From assembly GCA_944474755.1 (NCBI GenBank), contig OX104122.1:16812641-16876640 (forward strand): a DNA stretch of 64,000 nucleotides. Reading direction: 5' to 3'. The stretch comes from Limnoperna fortunei. Lineage: Eukaryota; Mollusca; Bivalvia; Mytilida; Modiolidae. Of the stretch, positions 14,601 to 23,089 are shown piece after piece. Below the pieces are notes generated by a model. The model was given only the letters and a program-made list of their open reading frames with translations, did not search any database and had not been told where the DNA came from. Each line of letters starts with the position of its first letter. The first letter of the stretch is position 1. The translations under genes were made by a program, and so were the position numbers.

Positions 14601-14816
14601 TTATTTTCGCAACTCTAAAGATTGCTTTATAAAATCTATAATAATGGGCAAAACATTCATATCACAATGTAAAATAGTTATAAGTTTATGAAAAGAGTCA
14701 AGCTGGTTAAAATCTAAGTTTATATTGGATAATTTACTAAGAAAACCAGTCCTTATATCATTATTAATTTGACAATTAAAAAAGAAATGATTTTCATCAT
14801 CTAACGTCAAAATCAT
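14601..14816 (-). pseudogene. Possible C-terminal scrap of a LINE reverse transcriptase
   Basis: A minus-strand open frame of 71 residues contains DDENHFFFNC and then DIRTGFLSKL. This resembles the His/Cys-containing tail that follows the reverse transcriptase domain in many invertebrate non-LTR retrotransposons (an E/D-x-E/D-x-H-F-x-x-x-C pattern followed by a D-I/L-R pair), and it stops after a basic LELRK end. No RT catalytic motif (YADD type) is present nearby, so at most this is a 3' fragment. The match is from memory of the pattern only and the call is weak. Confidence 0.35.
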
Positions 14817-15439
14817 GTGAACTTTTCATGTGAAATTCACGTTAATCCTGATTTCACGTGAACAATATTTCCCTGTGTAAGAAAAGAGTACTGTGCTTTG
14901 GAAATTTTAAAGCCAATAACCTTCTTCCTGTGTCAGTCGAGCAAATTGTCAGTATTTTGTTGAAACATACATTGTACAGTTAAATATTAATAGAATGAAG
15001 ACCAGAGCATGATTTAAGGGCTACAGGAGAATACAAAGGGCGGGGGTCCTGTCCACGAATGGTAAAAACACTTTTTGTAGATTTCAGTCAAAAAATTAAA
15101 TCATACATTAATAGGAATTTCCATATACATAAACTGAAATCAAATGCAAAATCAACAGATTTATTTCCTGAAAGGTGATCTAGAAGCATTTTCAAAACAA
15201 ATGAAATGGCGTAGGTGACAAAATCCCCCTCCCGACAAAATCCTTTACGTGTAATATAGCATATGCCGACAAAAATCCGCCCTCCCTGTAAAATTTACAA
15301 GGTGGACAAAATTCCCCCTGTAAAATTTTTAAGGCGGGCAAAATCTCCAGAGTCGGGGTAGAAAAAATAAAATAATCAGAGACCCACACAACAACAAAAA
15401 GCAAAGAAACAAAAGGCATAACTGCTTATTTATCAATTA
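14817..15439. other. Unassigned spacer
   Basis: Non-coding. From about 15210 to 15350 there are several degenerate copies of a GACAAAATCCCCCTCC-like word, perhaps a decayed short tandem repeat. Nothing else is recognised. Confidence 0.4.
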
Positions 15440-15565
15440 TGGACGTTTGAACAGGTCAATACGCTTTATATAGACATTGTAGAATTATATTTACCGACGA
15501 CGAAGTTGGAGGTCTATATCTTCTACAAGGTCCGTATAAAGCGTATTGACCGAATTAAAAGTCCA
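15440..15565. mobile_element. Short fold-back element (MITE-like)
   Basis: Imperfect inverted arms of about 45 bp. The left arm runs from TGGACGTTTG through GGTCAATACGCTTTATA to TTGTAGAA; the right arm is its reverse complement and ends in AAAAGTCCA. A short internal part of about 35 bp lies between them. No transposase and no clear target duplication are visible. Confidence 0.65.
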
Positions 15566-15693
15566 AGTACATATGAAAACCACATCTGAAATTGTGGACT
15601 GCCGTTCAACGCTTTTTTTTTCTCGGACTACTGAAATAGCAAATACTTACGAAAGCCCATTAGGCTCATTTTGGTAGACTAAACAAAAATTTT

Positions 15694-16060
15694 GTTCGCG
15701 TAATAACGCGTAACTTTCGCGTAATAACGCGAAGCTGTCGCGTAATAACGCGAAGCTGTCGCGTAATAACGCGAAACTTTCGCGTAATAACGCGAAACTA
15801 TCGCGTAATAACGCGAAACTATCGCGTAATAACATCGCGTAATAACGCGAAGCTATCGCGTAATAACATCGCGTAATAACGCGAAGCTATCGCGTAATAA
15901 TGCGAAACTATCGCGTAATAACGCGAAAAATATCGCGTAATAACGCGAAACTTTCGCGTAATAACGCGAAGCTATCGCGTAATAATGCGAAACTATCGCG
16001 TAATAACGCGAAAAATATCGCGTAATAACGCGAAACTTTCGCGTTATTATGCGAAAAATT
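15694..16060. repeat. Left subterminal array of 21-bp palindromic units
   Basis: About 17 copies of a 21-bp unit whose core CGCGTAATAACGCG is palindromic at 12 of 14 positions. The spacer between cores varies (ACTAT, ACTTT, GCTAT, AAAAAT). Several copies are shortened to a CATCGCGTAATAA form. The array lies directly inside the left TIR, and the last unit flips to the TTATTA orientation. Confidence 0.93.
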
Positions 16061-16157
16061 CTTTATATAATATGTTGCGCAGAACCTTTTCTTCACAAAG
16101 CGTAACTACATGTATATCTTAAAAGTTAGATAGGTATCTAAGTTTTTGTTTTATAAA

Positions 16158-16391
16158 ATGAAGTATGAAACCGAAAAACTTATACAGCTCTATTTTGAGG
16201 TTGGACTTGCAAACAATGAGATTTTAAGTTTTCTAGCAATTTTGAATAGAATCATAATAAGCAATTCAACACTAAAAAGGACATTGAAAAAATTACGATT
16301 GACGAAAAGAAAGGATTACTCTGATGTTTGTGATGTTGCTTTGTTTATTTTAAACTTTTTCTCAAATCATTTTGTACTTTACTTCATCTGA
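16158..16391 (+). pseudogene. Transposase/integrase N-terminal remnant, 77 codons
   Basis: The first ATG is at 16158 and the frame stops at 16391. The peptide has a helix-turn-helix-like plan: LIQLYFEVGLANNEIL, then IIISNSTLKRTLKKLRL, then KRKDYSDVCDVALFI. This order (Y-F-x-x-G-L-x-x-x-E-I-L, I-I-I-S-x-x-T-L-K-R, R-K-x-Y-S-D) resembles the N-terminal DNA-binding region of animal proteins with an integrase core domain, probably transposon-derived. No DDE catalytic region follows; the next 100 bp lead into the right palindromic array. It sits centrally in the TIR element. It is likely a deletion remnant, though a short DNA-binding protein, or one exon of a longer product, cannot be excluded. 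Confidence 0.5.
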
Positions 16392-16486
16392 CGAATGCTT
16401 CAAAGAAATGTATAAAAATCCTTTTCCTTTTCCATTTTGGTAAAAATGATTGAAAATAAATATAAACATTCATTATATAGTATGTT

Positions 16487-16700
16487 TTCGCGATATTACG
16501 CGATAAGTTTCGCGTTATTACGCGATATTTTTCGCGTTATTACGCGATATTTTTCGCGTTATTACGCGAAAGTTTCGCGTTATTACGCGAAAGTTTCGCG
16601 TTATTACGTGAAAGTTTCGCATTATAACGCGAAAGTTTTGCGTTATTACGCGAAAGTTACGCGTTATTACGCGAATGTTACGCGTTGTTACGCGAAAAAA
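16487..16700. repeat. Right subterminal array of 21-bp palindromic units
   Basis: About ten copies of the same 21-bp unit as in the left array, in inverse orientation (CGCGTTATTACGCG with AAAGTTT spacers), directly inside the right TIR. Copies near the TIR drift to ACGCGTTGTTACGCG. With the left array it gives the element a long stem-forming symmetry. Confidence 0.93.
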
Positions 16701-16750
16701 AGTTTTTCTTTAGTCTACCAAAATGAGCCTAATGGGCTTTCGTAAATACT

Positions 16751-17630
16751 TTATATTTTCCGTCTGTATATATTTAATAACATGCCTGATATATACGGGT
16801 CCATCTATGGTAAAGATATAAAGATAGCGTCTGTTGGTTGTAAAAATACAGAGAATAGATCACGTTATCAAATGTTTTATATTAATTATTCTAATATGAC
16901 GTCTTGCTTTAGCTATGTAGACAAAGCCGTGTCAAAATTCCAATAAGTTTAGTTCGCACATGCGTAAACTGCGTGTTTTGTGTAAAGGTAAAAACTGACT
17001 TACAAATGCCGTTTGTTATGTGTTATCCATAATTATCGTTATTGTTAATAAATTAGTTATTTTTTAGTCTGAATTCTGAGATTTATATGATTTAAACTAC
17101 TCCCGATACATTATTTTTTTTAACAATTCTACATTCGAATTAATATGACGTCACAATTAGAATTCCGACGTCATATTACGATGAAACTGGAACAATGCGT
17201 TAAGATTTCTCAATATATTTTTTTAAAAGGTACGTACATTCAATAAAATTAAGAGAATATATGTTTATGTCAATTTTATTTGCTTTAACATACTGTTTTG
17301 GGATATATCGCATTAGTTTCAAAACAACTAAATTACCACTGAACGCGTCCTCTTAGAACCGCTTCGAAATTTTAAAACATTTGTTAGACATATTAGAATC
17401 GAAATAGATTATTGCGGGCGGGCTTTATGGGAATTAGAACATGGTCAGACCTTATATTTGTCTTCATTTTATACCTCGCTATCGCTCGGTATAAAATTTG
17501 ACAAATAACTAGAGTTTTATCTTTTTTAATATTAATTTTGAAAATTTTTAAAAGATTTATTGCTAAATCGTATTGTCGTAATCGAGAAAGGTTGAAATCA
17601 AAAGGTGCCCTATGAGATCCATATATATAT
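16751..17630. other. Unassigned spacer with CRE-like and other palindromes
   Basis: No gene recognised. AATATGACGTC words occur at about 16893 and 17141, and an inverse GACGTCATATT at about 17168, giving small palindromes with CRE-like cores. A near-palindrome ATACCTCGCTATCGCTCGGT lies at about 17471. These could be pieces of dispersed repeats. Confidence 0.4.
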
Positions 17631-17745
17631 AAGTCTAGAGAATTATGCAACGATACAAATATAAAGATGTTTCTACTATAAAATAATTATATTAATAATT
17701 ATGACAAAATTTTCGACCAACTGATGGCCTTCTTCAGTGTCAATA
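17631..17745 (-). mobile_element. Diverged copy of the 18.4-kb hairpin arm, with hammerhead-like core
   Basis: On the plus strand, AAGTCTAGAGAATTATGCAA and ATACAAAT followed by GACCAACTGATGGCCTTCTT parallel the arm of the hairpin at 18421-18521. On the minus strand, 17737 down to 17711 reads CTGAAGA, a possible GGCC/GGTC stem, then GAAA, the order of a hammerhead ribozyme core (CUGANGA-stem II-GAAA). Penelope-like retroelements carry such motifs, so this may be a remnant of one. The expected third helix is not convincing. Confidence 0.4.
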
Positions 17746-18017
17746 TCAATCTATAATAAACGATAAAATTTGGATATTGGTACATCAGCATCCGGTGGTG
17801 ATGTGATCGGATCTGATTTATATATAATATATATATAGACATAATAATATAATCGTAGACATATACATAGTACATTTGTACTAGCGTGTGACGATGGAAT
17901 TTTCGTAACCAATACGTATTAATCTGAAATTAATCTAATTCAGCTATTTTGTAGTTATTATATAGGATGACAAAGTTACGTGTCATACAGTCGCAGTAAG
18001 TTAATTATATACACACG

Positions 18018-18387
18018 TCTAAGTATTGTGACAACCATATAATATATCTATCCAGCGGATTTCTGAATCATCAGAAATACAGGGTTAATGTCAAATATTT
18101 ATATATACGTCTAAACCCAACACTGATAGAATTAGATCAATTAGAAATGAGGGGTCTAGACCGCTGGACATAGTGCAGGCGAATTGGTGCCACAGTGTCA
18201 CAACGGTGTGAGTTCGAATCCCACTGAGGGTAAGCAAAAATTTGACAGTGTTAAAAATCTAATTCTAACAGTGTTGGGCTTAATTTGTAGACGTATATAC
18301 AAATATTTGATATTAACCCTGTATTTCTGATGTTTCAGAAATCCGCTGGATAGATATATTATATGGTTGTCACAATACTTAGACATT

Positions 18388-18390
<3 letters not shown>
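18018..18390. mobile_element. Fold-back element enclosing a SINE-like head (copy B)
   Basis: The left arm 18018-18142 is the near reverse complement of 18252-18390. Shared words include GTATTGTGACAACCATATAA, CAGCGGATTTCTGA and AACCCAACACTG. The loop region 18146-18251 carries a plus-strand SINE head (GGACATAGTGCAGGCGAATT, box-B-like GAGTTCGAATCC) of the same family as copy A; the box A end is truncated or diverged. The SINE body continues into the right arm. Compared with 14.07-14.51 kb, the same modules are in a different arrangement. Confidence 0.7.

Positions 18391-18425
<35 letters not shown>
18391..18425. repeat. TA dinucleotide tract
   Basis: About 16 TA steps between the fold-back element and the next hairpin. 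It is a simple microsatellite and may mark an insertion target. Confidence 0.9.
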
Positions 18426-18427
<2 letters not shown>

Positions 18428-18638
18428 AGTCTAGAAGATTATGCAACGATACAAATGACGGTGTTTCTTGTCAAAAATTTAGACACAGACTGACCAACGA
18501 ATGGCCTTAGTCATTGAGTGTATTTATTTATATTGACACTCAATGACTAAGGCCATTCGTTGGTCAGTCTGTGTCTAAATTTTTGACAAGAAACACTGTC
18601 ATTTGTATCGTTGCATAATCTTCTAGACTTGTATATAT
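18421..18638. repeat. Near-perfect hairpin, ~100-bp arms, 14-nt loop
   Basis: Arm 1 (18421-18521) and arm 2 (18536-18638) are reverse complements with one clear mismatch (GACGGTG against CACTGTC). The loop is 18522-18535. The arms begin and end with ATACAAGTCTAGAAGATTAT and its inverse. Such little divergence implies a recent inverted duplication or a MITE. It abuts the left TIR of the 4.4-kb element. Confidence 0.9.
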
Positions 18639-18730
18639 CGCTATATAAAATAAGTGTTATTTTGATCACAGTGTAAAAAGAAATGAGCTTTATCGTCAAT
18701 TTTATTTTAATTACAATTTTATATAAATTA

Positions 18731-18957
18731 TTATTAAATCCCCGACCACGAAGTGTCGGGGATTTATTGTTTTTGCACCGTTTCTTATTATTAAATCCCC
18801 GACCACGAAGTGTCGGGGATTTATTGTTTTTGCACCGTTTCTTATTAAATTCCCGACCACGAAGTGTCGGGGATTTATTGTTTTTGCACCGTTTCTTATT
18901 AAATCCCCGACCACGAAGTGTCGGGGATTTATTGTTTTTGCACCGTTTCTTATTATT
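18731..18957. repeat. 54-bp hairpin minisatellite, 4 copies
   Basis: Four copies of a 54-57 bp unit. Each contains AAATCCCCGAC, CACGAAGT, GTCGGGGATTT, a stem of at least 11 bp. It can be extended to a GAA triloop if one C is bulged. The intervening sequence is TATTGTTTTTGCACCGTTTC. The hairpins are conserved while the linker length varies by 3 nt. Confidence 0.93.
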
Positions 18958-19055
18958 ATTCTTCTTCTTCTTCTTCTTCTTCTTCTTCTTCTTCTTCTTC
19001 TTCTTCTTCTTCTTCTTCTTCTTCTTCTTCTTCTTCTTCTTCTTCTTCTTCTTCT
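18958..19055. repeat. CTT microsatellite, ~32 copies
   Basis: Uninterrupted CTT tract. Shorter CTT tracts of about 8-10 copies end each of the first three 1-kb units that follow, so the tract forms the junction motif of the larger array. Confidence 0.98.
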
Positions 19056-22000
19056 GGACCTAACTTTGTCCGTAGGATTTCTCGAAGACGAAAAGACATA
19101 GGTCAATGAAACTTACCAGAAAGATAGGTCACCACTAGGAAATGTTGTTTCCGATTTCGAAATTTTGAAAATGGCGGCCATCTTGGATTGGCGGCCATTT
19201 TGAATTTGAAAAAAATACAAAATTAATCATAAAAAATCACAAACAATATGGATATGAACCAAAATAGGTTTATAGGTCAATATTAAGGTCCCGGACAATA
19301 TGGGACCATTTTCCGAAAAATCCAAGATGGCCACCATATTCAAAATGGCCGCCAAAGTGCGAAAATTGAAAAGTTGTCCGATTTCAACGAAAATTGCCAT
19401 TTAGGTCAATATTGATATTACGAACAACATGGTGACATGTTCGAACAAATCAAAGATGGCCGCCAAAGTCCAAGATGGCCGCCATATTCAAAATGGCCTC
19501 CAAAGTGCGAAAATTGAAAAGTTGTCCGATTTCAACGAAAATTGGCATTTAGGTGAATATTGATATTACGAACAACATGGTGACATGTTTGAACAAATCC
19601 AAGATGGCCGCCAAAGTCCAAGATGGCCGCCATATTCAAAATGGCCGCCAAAGTGCGAAAATTGAAAAGTTGTCCGATTTCAACGAAAATTGGCATTTAG
19701 GTCAATATTGATATTACGAACAACATGGCGACACTTTCGAACAAATCCAAGATGGCTGTCATATTCAAAATGGCTGCCAAAGTGCGAATATTGAAAAGTT
19801 GTCTGATTTCAACAAAAATTGGCATTTAGGTCAATATTGATATTACGAACAACATGTCGAACAAATCCAAGATGGCTGCCAAAGTCCAAGATGGCCGCCA
19901 TATTCAAAATGGCCGCCAAAGTGCGAAAATTGAAAAGTTGTCCGAATTGTGACAAAAGTGGGCACGGGAGGGGATTTTTTTGTGACTTGCTTGCAATCAC
20001 AATCAGCACTTGTTATTATTCTTTTTCTTCTTCTTCTTCTTCTTCTTCTTCTTCTGGACCTAACTTTGTCCGTAGGATTTCTCGAAGACGAAAAGACATA
20101 GGTCAATGAAACTTACCAGAAAGATAGGTCACCACTAGGAAATGTTGTTTCCGATTTCGAAATTTTGAAAATGGCGGCCATCTTGGATTGGCGGCCATTT
20201 TGAATTTGAAAAAAATACAAAATTAATCATAAAAAATCACAAACAATATGGATATGAACCAAAATAGGTTTATAGGTCAATATTAAGGTCCCGGACAATA
20301 TGGGACCATTTTCCGAAAAATCCAAGATGGCCACCATATTCAAAATGGCCGCCAAAGTGCGAAAATTGAAAAGTTGTCTGATTTCAACGAAAATTGCCAT
20401 TTAGGTCAATATTGATATTACGAACAACATGGTGACATGTTCGAACAAATCAAAGATGGCCGCCAAAGTCCAAGATGGCCGCCATATTCAAAATGGCCTC
20501 CAAAGTGCGAAAATTGAAAAGTTGTCCGATTTCAACGAAAATTGGCATTTAGGTGAATATTGATATTACGAACAACATGGTGACATGTTTGAACAAATCC
20601 AAGATGGCCGCCAAAGTCCAAGATGGCCGCCATATTCAAAATGGCCGCCAAAGTGCGAAAATTGAAAAGTTGTCCGATTTCAACGAAAATTGGCATTTAG
20701 GTCAATATTGATATTACGAACAACATGGCGACACTTTCGAACAAATCCAAGATGGCTGTCATATTCAAAATGGCTGCCAAAGTGCGAATATTGAAAAGTT
20801 GTCTGATTTCAACAAAAATTGGCATTTAGGTCAATATTGATATTACGAACAACATGTCGAACAAATCCAAGATGGCTGCCAAAGTCCAAGATGGCCGCCA
20901 TATTCAAAATGGCCGCCAAAGTGCGAAAATTGAAAAGTTGTCCGAATTGTGACAAAAGTGGGCACGGGAGGGGATTTTTTTGTGACTTGCTTGCAATCAC
21001 AATCAGCACTTGTTATTATTATTCTTTTTCTTCTTCTTCTTCTTCTTCTTCTTCTTCTGGACCTAACTTTGTCCGTAGGATTTCTCGAAGACGAAAAGAC
21101 AGAGGTCAATGAAACTTACCAGAAAGATAGGTCACCACTAGGAAATGTTGTTTCCGATTTCGAAATTTTGAAAATGGCGGCCATCTTGGATTGGCGGCCA
21201 TTTTGAATTTGAAAAAAATACAAAATTAATCATAAAAAATCACAAACAATATGGATATGAACCAAAATAGGTTTATAGGTCAATATTAAGGTCCCGGACA
21301 ATATGGGACCATTTTCCGAAAAATCCAAGATGGCCACCACATTCAAAATGGCCGCCAAAGTGCGAAAATTGAAAAGTTGTCCGATTTCAACGAAAATTGC
21401 CATTTAGGTCAATATTGATATTACGAACAACATGGTGACATGTTCGAACAAATCAAAGATGGCCGCCAAAGTCCAAGATGGCCGCCATATTCAAAATGGC
21501 CTCCAAAGTGCGAAAATTGAAAAGTTGTCCGATTTCAACGAAAATTGGCATTTAGGTGAATATTGATATTACGAACAACATGGTGACATGTTTGAACAAA
21601 TCCAAGATGGCCGCCAAAGTCCAAGATGGCCGCCATATTCAAAATGGCCGCCAAAGTGCGAAAATTGAAAAGTTGTCCGATTTCAACGAAAATTGGCATT
21701 TAGGTCAATATTGATATTACGAACAACATGGCGACACTTTCGAACAAATCCAAGATGGCTGTCATATTCAAAATGGCTGCTAAAGTGCGAATATTGAAAA
21801 GTTGTCTGATTTCAACAAAAATTGGCATTTAGGTCAATATTGATATTACGAACAACATGTCGAACAAATCCAAGATGGCTGCCAAAGTCCAAGATGGCCG
21901 CCATATTCAAAATGGCCGCCAAAGTGCGAAAATTGAAAAGTTGTCCGAATTGTGACAAAAGTGGGCACGGGAGGGGATTTTTTTGTGACTTGCTTGCAAT

Positions 22001-23014
22001 CACAATCAGCACTTGTTATTATTATTCTTCTTCTTCTTCTTCTTCTTCTTCTTCTGGACCTAACTTTGTCCGTAGGATTTCTCGAAGACGAAAAGACATA
22101 GGTCAATGAAACTTACCAGAAAGATAGGTCACCACTAGGAAATGTTGTTTCCGATTTCGAAATTTTGAAAATGGCGGCCATCTTGGATTGGCGGCCATTT
22201 TGAATTTGAAAAAAATACAAAATTAATCATAAAAAATCACAAACAATATGGATATGAACCAAAATAGGTTTATAGGTCAATATTAAGGTCCCGGACAATA
22301 TGGGACCATTTTCCGAAAAATCCAAGATGGCCACCATATTCAAAATGGCCGCCAAAGTGCGAAAATTGAAAAGTTGTCCGATTTCAACGAAAATTGCCAT
22401 TTAGGTCAATATTGATATTACGAACAACATGGTGACATGTTCGAACAAATCAAAGATGGCCGCCAAAGTCCAAGATGGCCGCCATATTCAAAATGGCCTC
22501 CAAAGTGCGAAAATTGAAAAGTTGTCCGATTTCAACGAAAATTGGCATTTAGGTGAATATTGATATTACGAACAACATGGTGACATGTTTGAACAAATCC
22601 AAGATGGCCGCCAAAGTCCAAGATGGCCGCCATATTCAAAATGGCCGCCAAAGTGCGAAAATTGAAAAGTTGTCCGATTTCAACGAAAATTGGCATTTAG
22701 GTCAATATTGATATTACGAACAACATGGCGACACTTTCGAACAAATCCAAGATGGCTGTCATATTCAAAATGGCTGCCAAAGTGCGAATATTGAAAAGTT
22801 GTCTGATTTCAACAAAAATTGGCATTTAGGTCAATATTGATATTACGAACAACATGTCGAACAAATCCAAGATGGCTGCCAAAGTCCAAGATGGCCGCCA
22901 TATTCAAAATGGCCGCCAAAGTGCGAAAATTGAAAAGTTGTCCGAATTGTGACAAAAGTGGGCACGGGAGGGGATTTTTTTGTGACTTGCTTGCAATCAC
23001 AATCAGCACTTGTT
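19056..23014. repeat. Four tandem 1-kb units rich in ATGGCCGCC words
   Basis: Units start GGACCTAACTTTGTCCGTAG at 19056, 20056, 21059 and 22056. The small length differences (1000, 1003, 997) come from the CTT tract closing each unit; the fourth lacks the tract and runs into the right TIR. Only a handful of substitutions separate units (for example CATAGGTC against CAGAGGTC in unit 3). Inside each unit is a subrepeat of about 120-150 bp with CAAGATGGCCGCC, AAAATGGCCGCCAAAG and GGCATTTAGGTCAATATTG. Short open frames recur in each unit on both strands but show no family and are not called genes. Confidence 0.97.
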
Positions 23015-23089
23015 AAAATTAAAATTGTAATTAAAATAAATAAAAGCTCATTTCTTTTTACACTGTGATCAAAATAACACTTATAGAGG

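Larger units (their letters stand above)
15648..16744. mobile_element. Complete 1.1-kb TIR element with 6-bp TSD and inverted palindromic arrays
   Basis: The element starts TACGAAAGCCCATTAGGCTC at 15648 and ends with the exact inverse at 16744. The terminal inverted repeats are identical for 36 bp and similar for about 60. It is flanked by a direct repeat AATACT at 15642-15647 and 16745-16750, a clean 6-bp target site duplication. Inside each TIR is an array of a 21-bp palindromic unit, in opposite orientation on the two sides. Between them is a short open frame resembling the N-terminus of an integrase-type (DDE) transposase. The catalytic part is missing, so this is a non-autonomous derivative. 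The family could be IS3EU-like, but that assignment is tentative. Confidence 0.88.
18650..23085. mobile_element. 4.4-kb TIR-bounded element filled with tandem repeats
   Basis: The left end reads ATAAGTGTTATTTTGATCAC at 18650 and continues CAGTGTAAAAAGAAATGAGC. The same sequence appears inverted at the right end, finishing at about 23085, and similarity extends about 65-70 bp on each side. Between the ends lie four copies of a hairpin minisatellite, a CTT tract and four nearly identical units of about 1 kb. No transposase frame is present, so it is either a non-autonomous transposon that has collected satellites or an array bracketed by an inverted duplication. A TA or longer target duplication cannot be fixed because the flanks are TA-rich. 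Confidence 0.75.

Noticed and set aside
18683..19106. Frames with long Phe, Ser or Arg runs
   Set aside because: Direct translation of the CTT tract and its complement.
19809..20109. 66- and 96-codon frames repeated in each 1-kb unit (CPNCDKSGHGRGFFC)
   Set aside because: CPNCDKSGHGRGFFC looks slightly like a zinc knuckle, but the frame starts in a noncoding-type subrepeat, ends in the CTT tract and has an equally long frame on the other strand. Near-identity of the copies gives no evidence of selection.
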